Assembly (NCBI RefSeq): GCF_042453785.1
Contig: NC_091673.1
Location: 7,151,001 to 7,215,000, forward strand
Direction of reading: 5' to 3'
DNA from: Malus domestica
Taxonomy: Eukaryota; Streptophyta; Magnoliopsida; Rosales; Rosaceae
DNA: 64,000 nt
The notes under the pieces were generated by a model. It was given only the letters and a program-made list of their open reading frames with translations, did not search any database and was not told the DNA's origin. This document shows, piece by piece, positions 34,861 through 45,249 of this stretch. The translations under genes were made by a program, and so were the position numbers. Positions within the stretch are counted from its first letter, which is position 1, and the number at the start of each line of letters is the position of its first letter.

Positions 34861-36221
34861 GGAAAGTCGAGGTCTTCTCATTTAGGTGAGTCTGGCTTCC
34901 ACCTCCCACTTGTTGATAAAGGATGGTTGTAGGGGGTTTCTCCTGATATGTCTTTGCTTCGGCGGAGGCATGGTTATAAGCCTGCGCCATCACCTCAGAG
35001 TAAGTCTTCCAAGTATTGGCATTGATCATGTATTTAAAGAAACAATCACGTAGGCCTGCCGTGAAGGCTTTGAGGGCAGTCTTGTCGTCTGCCTCGGCAC
35101 ACCGGGAGTATTCATGGCTGAAGCGGCCAGCATACATACGTAATGACTCGTCTGGCTTCTGGCGGATAGTGTACAGGTCATCAATTTAGAGCTCCACCAG
35201 AGAGGGTGGAGGGGAAGAGAAGACATCGCTCTTCGTCGGTGTGCATCCGGTATGCCATGGTGGACTCAAAGAGGTTAAGGTGCTCAATCGAGTCCTCTTT
35301 CCCAGTATAAAGTTGCAAGCCAAGCTTCTGCTTTGTCTTTGCTTGAAGGGGGGTGTTGAGGATCCTCCTTGTAAGAGGGCCAGGCCTGGGTTGGTTCCAG
35401 TCAGGTATTTCAGCCTGACGTTCAGCCTTCAACTTGTTTACTTCCTCAAGAAGTTGTAGGACAAGGGGGTCCTGAGCGGAGTTATGTGCCACTGGAGCTT
35501 TCTTTCGTAAATCTCCATCTCCTCTTGGAATTAGGAAGGTTTGATCAAGGGCATGTGATTTTTCCCTGGACTCGCTGTACTGGCTTCCAGGGTATGTCTG
35601 TCGGAACACCTCTGAGTCCCATGTACCCTCATGTCTCTCTAGGACTTGTTGCCCCTTCCCCAAGTTGGTGGCCGGCTCGGGCCGTGGCAGGGGACCGAGT
35701 CTCTCAGAAATCCTTGGGTCATTGATCTTTGAGCTTATATGGATGGAATTCTCTCGACGTTGCTTCAGGAAATCCCGACAATCGCGAAAGACGGCTTTCG
35801 ATCCTTCTGCCCCTTCAGCAAAGAGGTGTCTCCCTCCGCTTCTCATGGTTCGGGTCGAAGCAACTGGGTTAAGAGAAGCCTCATGTTGATTATCAAGTCG
35901 AGGGGTAATCTGTTCCCTATCAGGGATATCTATGTCGAATGCATGTGACCCTCCATGTTGGAGGGCACCCAGTTGATGGTTGACTTCCACGGGGGCAACA
36001 AGCTCGCGTGTCTGAGCTTGCCTAGCTTCGTGGAGTGTCTCGAAGAGCTTCTCATATTGCTCCTGGAGGACCTCATTCCTCATTGCTATCTTGTTGTTCT
36101 GAGCTTCCAACTCATCGACTTTAGCTTGAAGAAGAACTCGTTTTCCTTCCTTCTTTCGTTGTTTCGCACTATGTGCAAGGGGGGTGTCATTCTGTGTGCT
36201 GTGGCTTCCTTCGCTTCCCAT
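34664..36221 (-). pseudogene. gag: gag remnant of the 7.9-kb element
   Basis: ATG at 36221 opens a frame of 346 residues. An N-terminal coiled coil (ELEAQNNKIAMRNEVLQEQY) leads to the start of a retrotransposon gag domain (KTKQKLGLQLYTGKEDSIEH) and stops at GGALN (35181). Gag homology resumes in another frame with DDLYTIRQKPDESL, then MYAGRFSHEYSRCAEADD and AYNHASAEAKTYQ. The join between GGALN and DDLYTIRQ lacks a middle section, so an internal deletion with frameshift is likely. The frame then runs into repeats reading (K)LHPKSFT/QKASPK. No zinc knuckle or protease follows. Confidence 0.8.
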
Positions 36222-36306
36222 GTTGGAGAGGGATGCCTGGTCAAAAGAAAGTGTACGAATGATAGAAACCAGCTTGACACAGCTGAAGAGAGTAGGAATA
36301 AGTGTC

Positions 36307-36328
36307 GTTTCCCACAGACGGCGCCAAA
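36307..36328 (-). other. Primer-binding site of the 7.9-kb element
   Basis: In element orientation TTTGGCGCCGTCTGTGGG follows the LTR directly. Its TGGCGCCGT start is complementary to the 3' end of plant tRNA-Asp; later bases do not match that tRNA well. Confidence 0.7.
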
Positions 36329-36841
36329 TGTTGATGCACAAAATCAGCGAAGACTTTGGTACAACAGAAAGTGTCAGGTTTTGTGACCTTCGCTTGGTTG
36401 CTTCCGTCACTAGTGAGGATAAGTACGTAAATGAATAGAGACAGAGAAGCAAACACAGGATGTACGTGGTTCACCCAGATTGGCTACGTCCACGGAGTAG
36501 AGGAGTTCTTATTAGTAGTGAAGGGCTTACACAAGTACAAAGGATCAAACTCTCAATTTAGTGAGTTCTTGTGAATGATTTAACACAAAATGGCATTAGG
36601 CAATATTGTGGGGGAATGACCCCTATTTATAGAAAAACTTGTAGCTTTGTCACATTGACATGTGTCATGTTATGATTGGTTCTTGATGTTGACACGTGCT
36701 GCGCTCTGATTGGCTTCTAATCTTGACACGTGTCGAGTAGTGATTGGCCTCCTGGTCGGAGGGGAACTCTTCTGGGTCCTTGACAGTATAGCGTTGGCCG
36801 GTGCTCGGTAGTTTCGGGATTGGTCAAGTATGGTACAAACA
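36329..36841 (-). repeat. 5' LTR of the 7.9-kb element
   Basis: On the minus strand it runs TGTTTGTACCATAC to GTGCATCAACA, with TG..CA ends. A TATA-like CTATAAATAGG lies near 36630 in element orientation. Confidence 0.95.
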
Positions 36842-36846
36842 ATTTC

Positions 36847-37730
36847 AAAGACTGGGAACAAAATCTCTTCATTAGATTTGTGTGATGGGTAAAACGGCCT
36901 CCAGCATTGGATATCAGGATTGCACGAATTTCGGTCCCCAGTTCAACCTGAAAATCAATACTAATCTGCCATAATACATGATCTAAGCTCCAAGGTAATG
37001 AAAATCAAATTAAGTGCATTCAATCGCATATTGGTCAAAGTCAAGAAATATTCTCCAACTTTGCCTCTATAAAATGGCAACTTCTATTCCGTTTAAAAGG
37101 TTAACTATCATTACTACTTAAATACTATATTAACGCTAAATTCGTCCTCGTGGCGCCTTCAACATACTTTGTTAACTTAAGCATCGGAGGCTCTTAGGCT
37201 GCTACCACACCGTTTTCTTTTGATGCTTATTCTATCTTCCTTGCATGTTGCTTCGTCTGCCCACCCTTGATCGGAGCGCACTCGCGAAGGTCTCCACACA
37301 CTTTACGTTGACTCAAGGTCCACTAAATTTCGTACATCAGCAGAGTGTGTGAGATGCTAAAAAAGTGTATGTATATCATTTCTCATTATCAAACTTCACT
37401 TTTATATGCATCTTTCAAGATACGCATAAACAAAAAAAAACCCAGCAACCAACCAAATTTTATAAAGTTGTGGTAAAAACTGCTTCGAAAAAAATATTGT
37501 CCCAAAAAATTGAGACAAAAGGAACGAGAAGAATAGTGTCAAACTGAGCAGCTAGCGAAAGCCACCCATGCTATGCAAACTCATAGCCAAAGCTAAAGTC
37601 AAGGCCACTCCACTGGTGATTGGGCTATATTTAAAGTTTGAGTCGAGCCGGATAAGCAAAGAAAGATAACACGAGCGGGCATGTACTTGGTTCTTTTTCT
37701 TCAAATATAGAGTTTGTTAGTTTAGTGGTT
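36847..37730. other. Intergenic, nothing recognised
   Basis: No open frame with recognisable motifs. This is the DNA to the right of the LTR element insertion. Confidence 0.4.
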
Positions 37731-37734
37731 GCAG

Positions 37735-38060
37735 AAATATTAGTTTTCATTGAGGCGGTTCGTATTGCTTGGATTCGAGATTGAAAGCTTATTTGGATTG
37801 AAACTGATTCTACATTGGTTATTCATTATCTTTATAGTTCTCCTAAATCAGTTCCTTGGTTTCTCTTGGTTGATTAGAACAATTGTTTATGGTGAGTATT
37901 TTTTGTACCAACATTTATCGGGAGGGTAATCAAGTTGCTGATGCACTGGCTTCTCTTAATTAGCATGGTTGGTAGTGCTTATTATTGGTGGTCCACTGTT
38001 CCAAATTCTGCCGTTGCCTCCCATGCTCGTAACCTTGAGTTTTGTCATGTTTTTCGTTTT
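37735..38060 (+). pseudogene. RNase H-like remnant of a LINE
   Basis: Across frames the translation reads FIEAVRIAWIRD, LIWIETDSTLVIHYL, then REGNQVADALASLN. These are the beta-strand/ETDS and EGNQVADALA landmarks of plant RVT_3 RNase H domains. Stops and frameshifts interrupt it. The remainder of the LINE is not in view. Confidence 0.7.
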
Positions 38061-38311
38061 TGTTGGTGTTTTCTTTGTTTTTCTCTTCTCAAGTTTTGGT
38101 TCCATCCCCCGCTTCTGTTCTTTTATTTTCACTTTTCTTTATTTAATAAATTTCGAAGATAGGGGGCGGATGGGCCATTCTATCAGGGAGATCCCTTTCT
38201 AATCGCTCTGAGAGGGAAGAAATTTGCCTACTTGTAGTTGATGGCTAATCCTAGGGTCTTGGTTCTTTCTTTCTGCCTTGTGCGGGTTTAGAGAGTAAGA
38301 TTTCTATTATT

Positions 38312-38376
38312 ATAATCCGACGACCAAGCCTTCTGTGTAGCTCACCTAATCCGACGACCAAGCCTTCTGTGTAGCA
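38312..38376. repeat. 34-bp direct duplication at the CACTA insertion site
   Basis: TAATCCGACGACCAAGCC, then TTCTGTGTAGC, occurs twice in tandem. The second copy ends at the CACTA element's GCA target. Confidence 0.85.
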
Positions 38377-38759
38377 CACTACTAGAAAATATTATTTTGC
38401 CGACAAATTCTAAGCCGACAAAGTAAAATTTTGCCTCCACAAGACTCATTCGCCGACGAAAATTTTAATTTGTAGGCTCATAATTGTTGAACTTGTGCCG
38501 ACAATATTTTTGTCGGCGAAAAATATTTATGCCGACAAATAAAATAACACTCGGGAAAGCATGCAGGTTTGTCGACAATCAGAAGATGGGAACGGACTAA
38601 TTTATTCTCGCGCCTTTTGTTTTTTGGTCTTTTTGATTCACCCGCTTCTTCTTTTTATCGAAAAATTCCCCCTATAAAAATCATTGTATTTTCATTGAAC
38701 CCTAATCTTAATTGTCGATAGCCCACCCCTCCCCTTCTATTTGAAATCGTAACTTTCTG

Positions 38760-38870
38760 TCTTCCAATCGAGCTCCATCGACATCGCCGTCGCTCCGTAT
38801 GCCCGACATCGCCGTCGCTTCGTGTGCTCGACATCGCTGTCGATTCGTCTGCTCGCGTCACCGTCGAAGT
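38760..38870. repeat. Short GACATCGCCGTCGCT repeats in the CACTA interior
   Basis: CGACATCGCCGTCGCTCCGT and two variants follow each other with period near 27 bp. The sequence looks like a GC-rich 5' exon or leader, possibly captured host DNA. Confidence 0.5.
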
Positions 38871-40201
38871 GCCCGACCATTCTAGCTTTGAAATTTCTAA
38901 TGCCGGGTGCTTCTCTGCATTTCGTTCTCTAAAACTTTGGGTAAGTTCTCAATCTCTATCTACCCTATTCTTTCTCCGTAGCTTTTTGGTTAGTTTCAAT
39001 TTTATGGTGCTTTTCTTAGATTTGTTCTACCACTGTAATTTTGAGGGATTTTAGGTAATGAATTTGGTTGAGAATCTAAGTTAGGTTTGTAATTTCTTTC
39101 TGGGCTGCCTGGGTTTGAGGATGATTAGTCTACTTTTTGAATTTTAATTACTTTTAACTTTTATTTCTGAGAAACTGCAATCAAAATGCAGTTATGGTTT
39201 TATAGTCATAATCAATTGTGAGTCTTTGCACCACATCAATCAATTCCTATGTTTAATCAATTGAAATTAGGGTCATGTTACTAATGAAGTTGTCGGGTTA
39301 AGGTTATATGATATTTTGCTTCTAGGATTTGTGTTTTTGTTTTTTAATCTTTTTCATTTTCTGTCTATTATTAATTCCTAAACGAGAACATCAATTTGGG
39401 AATGCTTCTGTGGTATTAATTTATCTTCTATCTTCATTTTATATAATTTGCTTCTGATTTATGCGTGTTATTTAGATTATTGATCAAATCAACTGTGTTG
39501 GAGGCTAGGATCTCAAATAAGTGAGTAAAAAAAATCTGAATTGTCCCTCTATTGTGCAGAACACTATGAGCAATGAGCTTTCTGCAGGTAAGTTTGATTG
39601 TGATGAGAATATATTTTTATATTTTGTTTTCCTCTGCCTTATGTTTTTCCTAAATACATTGATGACATCCCTTGCATTTTCTTGCATGTCGGAGTAGTTT
39701 GATTATGTCTAATGCTAGACATGAGCAAGAAGCATACTGGAACAATGAGCACAGATTGGCCTATACCTCTGAGATCTGCACCGCCTCTGAGGGTGACCGC
39801 TATGAGAAATCGGTCATTTTCCCATTACTCTCCCTGGTTTTTATTGCTTTTAAAGTTCCAATATTTAATCAAATTAATATTCTAGTAGTAGATATCTCTA
39901 CAACTAGGCTGTATATTTCATGAAAAATTTGATATGTGGTCCAATTCTTCTGTTGCAATCCTTTATTGTTCTCGGGGTATATTTTTCTCGTTGTTTTGAC
40001 AACCACCAGTCATTTGGTACATGATTCATTTTCAAGTCAATAATGTTTAGTAACTATTTAACTTTCTTTCATCATTAACTGGTTAGATTTTAATCCCAGC
40101 CTGTGTAGAAATGTTTAGTAACGGCACACATTCAGTTTGGTGATTTGGATTCATTTTTCACTGGTGTTTCTTTGGCATTATTTAATCTTCCATAAAAATA
40201 G

Positions 40202-40578
40202 TACTTGTACAGAAAGAGCTTGGGAGGCAAACAATGCCTGCTCTATGCGAAGAAGCACAAGATCAAAGAAGCTCTAGAAGGTTCGTTATCTCTCTAGTCT
40301 ATAACGTATATATGATCAGTTATATATGAAAGTTACTTTTTTTCTTTTGTTTATAATGTATCACTGTCGTAAAGTCTTGTGTAATCTGGTGATAATTTGA
40401 ACATGTAATTGTTTAGTTTTTCATTAAGTTATGCTGTTGATTCTTCATGGCTTTCATTTCTGAATCTCAGTCCCAAGGTCACATTAACAATACGTATACA
40501 AACGCATCTCAAAGAGACCCGAAAATTTTGATGACTACAACCTGGGACCCGAGTGCTCCACTAATACAATTTGCAAAG
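40202..40578 (+). pseudogene. IMP4: Captured IMP4 (U3 snoRNP protein) exon fragments
   Basis: The first piece, 40202-40280, translates YLYRKSLGGKQCLLYAKKHK followed by IKEALE, matching the N-terminus of plant IMP4 (YLYRKSLEGKERLLYEKKRK, from memory). It ends before GTTCGT, an intron-like boundary. The second piece, 40471-40578, gives VPRSH and then, one frame over, NASQRDPKILMTTTWDPSAP and LIQFAK, the start of the Brix domain. The frame change implies a one-base loss. About 190 bp between the pieces behave as a retained intron, so capture was from genomic DNA. The rest of the Brix domain is absent, so no working IMP4 can be made. Confidence 0.85.
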
Positions 40579-41552
40579 GTTGGCCTAGCCTTTTTCCTTA
40601 CTTATCACATTATTCAAATCAGTTTTGCTGCACTCTTGTGTTCATTTTGGTGGTATCATGCTGTGTTGGTTATTGATTGTCGTTTTTGTTGCACGCGTGT
40701 CCATTTTGGTGATATTATACAAGGCGGGTGTTGATTATTGATTGTCGTTGAATCACACTGGCACAAGAACTGAAACTCTTTTTTCCCATTGCGCTACAAA
40801 TGAATCGTGGTGGCCAGGTTGGTGCACATTTTCAATGAGCCTTCTAACTATTTGGTTATTGTTTGTGTTTTGTAACATTTATTTTGCACCTATTTGGTTA
40901 TGTTTGTGTTTTGTAACGTTTATTTTGCAGGTGCAGGATGTTTTGTGATGCTACATGGCAGCCAATTTTGAGGAATGACAGTAGGATAATATTATTGTGT
41001 AACATATGCTTTCGTATAAGCACTCTAGATGTACATTAAAAATTTATCAATCAATAAAGTATTATTTCTTAACAACTGTGTATTGTATTTTGATATGTTT
41101 ATGTAGTTGTTGAGCATTAAAGTAATTATTAATTTTTTTTTATAAATTAAATGTCCTTCCCGACGAAACCAGTTTTGTCAAGACAGAGAAGACTATGCCG
41201 ACGAAATATCCATGGTGACAAACATATTTTGTTGGCTTAAAAGTACTATTGGTCGGCTAAAATGCCTTTTACCGACGAAAATATTTGTCGGGACATATGG
41301 AAATGCCGACAAAAAACTGTTTGTCGGTAAAATTTGAACCTTAGCCGACAAAATACCAAAATTTGTAGGGAAAACTCTTAGGCGACATGCTTTGCGAGAC
41401 AAAATGGCCGACAAATTTTTTCGTTGGAAAAGACTCTTTGCCGACAAATTTTGGCCTTTGCCGACAAAGTAGTTTTGTAGGTAAAGTCAAAATTTGTAGT
41501 AGTGGCATTATCATCCTTTAAGAAAAATATATATAAATTAAGCATATTGCTG

Positions 41553-41783
41553 ATTTTATGTACTGGTTTGGTATTGAGGTGTTTTTTTATAGAAAAGTGG
41601 GTATAAAAAAAAGCTAAGCTCAAAAAGGTGATTGGTAAACACTTAAAAACAGCTTATTTTCACAGTTTTGGGTTAAAAAGCTGAAAACGCGAAGTAGCAA
41701 AAATGAGCTTATTCTCACAACACAACAGAAGCAGTTTTTCTTTTCTTTTTCAAAGCACAGTAATACCAAACCAGCCCTACATG
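41553..41783. mobile_element. MITE with CTGGTTTGGTATT ends
   Basis: CTGGTTTGGTATTGAGG at the left and, inverted, GGCTGGTTTGGTATTACTG at the right. The interior includes AAAAAGC..GCTTTTT-type inverted bits. Target duplication not resolved. Confidence 0.6.
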
Positions 41784-41911
41784 TCCACATTTTAAAACTA
41801 AAACTTTCACTCAAGGAATACCATAAGAAATTTAATCAAAGGAGAAATTAGGTTCTCATCATTCTTTTTTCTTTTCTATTGATCAAAACCTTATTTCTTT
41901 GTAATTTATTA

Positions 41912-42744
41912 GGCCTAATTTGATAAATGGTCCATGTGGTAATACGATAGTTAGAAGGTAGCCCTCGTGATAAAAAAATTCGGATTTAAGCCCTCGTGTT
42001 GAAGTCTGTTAGAAATTAAACCCAAAAACAATATTTCCGTTAATTCTCTGTTATTGTAAGAACCAGCCCATCCTGCAACTGGTATAACTTTCCTTCCGTT
42101 CTTCCATGCCTTCTTTTACATGAGGTAGAGGTAGTCAATTTATTGTAGACTGATTGAACAGTTTCTGCTATTTCACTTTTCATGCCATCACTTAACCCAT
42201 CAGATATGGGGCTCATTACTTGGTCCCCAACCTCCTGATAAATGTCATCGGAAAGATGTCTGGGTTTCATATTCTCAGCCCCTTCACGATTAAGCGTGGC
42301 CGATTGCTTCACAAAAGAAGTAACAACCAAGCTATCTGGGTTGCCTCCATGTCTTGCACTTGGGATGCTAACGGCTGGAGGGAAACACATGATGAAAAGA
42401 ATTCATCGGAAAGATGTCTGGGTTTCATACTCTCATATAGGATTGTTGGATTCGAGCTTGTTCTTAGTTAGATTGAGCTAGTAAGTTTTTGGAACAACAT
42501 TGATGAAAAATTTGTCGAAGAGGTTGCATTATCTAACCCAACTATTTAAAAAAAAAAAAACAAAGAAAAAAAAAAAGAAAAGAAGCAGCAAAAGAGAAGC
42601 TTACCGGAGAAACTAACCAAAATTTCGATTGTGGGTTTAAATCCTAATGGACTTCATCACAAAGGTTTAAATCCGAATTTTTTTACCACAAGGGCTATTT
42701 TCCGAATACCCTATCACCATGAGGACCATTTATCCAATTATGCC
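41912..42744. mobile_element. Inverted-repeat element (MULE-like) with an inner coding-like segment
   Basis: Roughly 110 bp at the left (GATAAATGGTCC, TAGCCCTCGTG, TTCGGATTTAAGCC) return inverted at the right. Putative 9-bp flanks (AATTTATTA / TTTTTATCA) agree at only six positions, so the insertion is old or the ends are misplaced. The middle contains a 34-bp direct repeat (TCATCGGAAAGATGTCTGGG at 42246 and 42403). Confidence 0.6.
42040..42290 (-). pseudogene. Unidentified coding fragment inside the 41912-42744 element
   Basis: A minus-strand frame reads HLSDDIYQEVGDQVMSPISD, then GLSDGMKSEIAETVQSVYN, with amphipathic character. I do not recognise it. It could be a captured exon or chance. 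Confidence 0.25.
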
Positions 42745-44898
42745 TTTTTTATCAAGGTCTTTAGGTTTTAATGAATGTCATTATTTCAATATACAACATA
42801 ATTACATTACATTTGTAAAATATTCATTTAGTGTGAGAAAAATTATTTATAATGTATTAATTTGCAACATAATTACATAATTACATTAATTTGCAACCCT
42901 TTTTTTTCAAATTTGTACTATTTTCTTTCTAGTTTTAATTTGCACCCATGTATTAATTTATTTTTGTGCCCATATTTTTTAAAATTTCATTTGTACTCAT
43001 AACTTTTTAATCTTTTATTTATACCCTAATTTATTTATAATGTACTCATTCTTCTTTATTAATGTACCACTTTGTTATGTGTAAAATGTACTAATTTTTT
43101 AACACTATGGATACATTCTTTTGCCATTTATTATTTCATATTGTTACATAGCTTTAATCCATTTAATCAATCAAAATGTTTGATTTTTTTTTATTGTAGC
43201 CGTTTCTAGTAGTATTATTTGAGGGATTTTAAATTTGTAAGATTATAAATCTCATAAGATATTAAACAATTAATGTCAAGACTATAGAAATATAAACATT
43301 AATAGTAATATAATGAGGTGTACAAAGTCAAGAAACTTTGATCAAACTTCGAATACCATTAAGGTTTTAATAAAAAAAAAAATATTAGAGACTAAAGACC
43401 GTATTTAAAGTATCCCTTTATCAAAACTTGTATCTGAAGATCAATTTTATGGGTGGGTGATGTGTATAATGTTTTCTAATTTGTGTGGGTTATGCGCCCA
43501 ACTTGCTTGACCTTTGGCTCTTCTGAGTATCGAAATACTGTGGCCCCTATTAGAGATCTTGAACAATAGTAATATTCCCCTTTTACCTTGGATTTCTTGA
43601 GGCTTTTCCCTGTTTCTTTCATATTTTTGTCTTTTCCAGCTGATAAAAACAAAAGATTTATATTTATCCTTTCCGAGCATATTAGGCGAGATTTTTTTTT
43701 CAAGTAAAGCGGTACGCTATGTGTCTTAATACAAAGGAACAGTTCGATAGTAAGCATGTGTTGGTGAGTCAATTGATTTGGAGTCTTATGAATGAAATCC
43801 AAGCTACTCAACAAAATGATATATTTTCTCTTATTCTTCCATTTATTATATGACATGTGAAGTACCTGATTAAGTACCGGACACTTTAAAAAAAAAATAT
43901 CGCATATTAGGCTATTTTATGTTCGTATCTTGTCATATATATCAACACTTACTCCCTTTTGTTTCCGACTTCCTACCATATGTCAAGCAATCCCCTGGTC
44001 CCTCATGACCATGGCCAAAGTTTTGGAATCTTATCTATATAAAAGAAAAGAAAAGCAATGTTAGGACGCATCCCAAACGCATATAGGTATATTCGTTTTC
44101 TTTTCCTTCCAATGTTCTATTATTCAGTTGGCCGCTAGCTTAAATTTATATGCTTTTCTCGATTGGTGAAAGATTTCAATAGCTTATTATACTTTGAGTA
44201 CAAAAGGCACCAAACAATTTGAGTGAAGCATCAAATTATTGGTGGGATGAAGAAGGCAATGAACTTTCTAATTGATTTTTCTTGGTTCCGTACGTTATAC
44301 TGTCTCCTTGGTTCCTCACTTTCGCTTCTGGGAAAAGTAAAAAAAAGCCAGTGATACTAGCTGGAGTATTAAGACTGAATTAACAAAATTATTATATGAT
44401 AGTACCTCGTATTATATTTATACAGACTGGAAAATTCTAGACCTATAATATTATGAAATTGTTACACCAGTTTGATAGAATTGCAAGACCCTCTTGGTTT
44501 TGCATGCTAGTCTAGATGATTTAAAGCAGAAGGAAAACTTACTTGCAACTTAAATGTTAAATTGACAGAGCTCAAACTTATTACGGACTCTCAAGTGTTT
44601 TAATTTTCTTACATAACTTTGCATAATTCATTTTGATAATATTACCATATTGGCGTCCTAGTTGCAAAGTAAGTTATTCTCGTAAAAGTACCAATCATGT
44701 ACGAGTACGTATGATTCTATATGAATACTGAACGTCTAAACACAAAGAAAGTCATGAATATAATAATTCTAATACTCATTTAAGTAAACTTATTTGATGT
44801 ATGCATGAAATTAATTAGTAACAAAGATAATCAAGTTATAATAAACAAACACTATGTAACATGCACGAATCATGTCTCAGGGCAAACTATGCATGAAT
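42745..44898. other. AT-rich intergenic DNA upstream of SEO gene 1
   Basis: More than 2 kb without a convincing gene or paired element ends. Confidence 0.5.
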
Positions 44899-44930
44899 AA
44901 CAAATATTCCTAGAGTAAGAATATCAAGAT
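44899..44930 (+). promoter_or_regulatory. Conserved upstream block of SEO gene 1
   Basis: ATATTCCTAGAGTAAGAATAT here matches ATATTCCTGGAGTAAGAATAT near 63136, at a similar distance (about 300-350 bp) from the second SEO start codon. Surrounding DNA is less similar. Confidence 0.45.
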
Positions 44931-45138
44931 AGCTAGGTAACCCTTCGTGAAGAAGGATTTCGAATGCAACCAGATACATGAATAGACCCTTGTCTCTAAA
45001 GAGTAAAAATATCAAATATTATAATCTCTACTCTCTCTCCTGGCACTTTTTGGAGCAAACCCTAATGGAAGCAAGGTAGCTGCTACCACATATTGTTTTT
45101 GCACTTCTTTTTCTCTCCATTTTAATTGCATGCATCAA

Positions 45139-45150
45139 CTATATAAACCC
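45139..45150 (+). promoter_or_regulatory. TATA box of SEO gene 1
   Basis: CTATATAAACCC lies 100 bp before the ATG and is identical at the second SEO gene (63326-63337). AAACCCTAATG.AAGCAAGG upstream is shared too. Confidence 0.75.
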
Positions 45151-45249
45151 TAGCTAGCTAGCTGGAACTGAAACCAACAAACATCGAAGCCATTTCTCTC
45201 TTCTCTCCCATCCCCTCACAGCCAAGCTAACAGCCTCAACCTTTCGAAA

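Larger units (their letters stand above)
28897..36841 (-). mobile_element. Non-autonomous LTR retrotransposon, 7945 bp, very young
   Basis: Two 513-bp LTRs (28897-29409 and 36329-36841) differ by one base by eye (G/A near 29117). A perfect ATTTC duplication flanks the element (28892-28896, 36842-36846). The element reads on the minus strand: the primer-binding site follows the right-hand LTR and the polypurine tract precedes the left-hand LTR. Contents in element order: a gag remnant (36221-34664), an AAGCTT-rich array, 181-bp tandem repeats, an ORF in antisense, and about 2 kb without coding content. No protease, reverse transcriptase, RNase H or integrase is visible, so mobilisation would need a partner. 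The gag style (LDDLYTIRQKPDESLRMYAGRF type) and TGGCGCCGT site suggest a Ty3/Gypsy element of the Tat/Athila group. Confidence 0.95.
38377..41504. mobile_element. Non-autonomous CACTA (En/Spm) transposon with a captured gene
   Basis: The ends are CACTACTAGAAAAT and, inverted, CACTACTACAAATT, flanked by a 3-bp GCA duplication (38374-38376 and 41505-41507). Both subterminal regions (~200 bp left, ~350 bp right) are packed with GCCGACAAA / GCCGACGAAA words in both orientations, as expected for transposase binding. No transposase or accessory protein frame is seen. The interior carries an IMP4 gene fragment and other intron/exon-like sequence. Confidence 0.95.
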
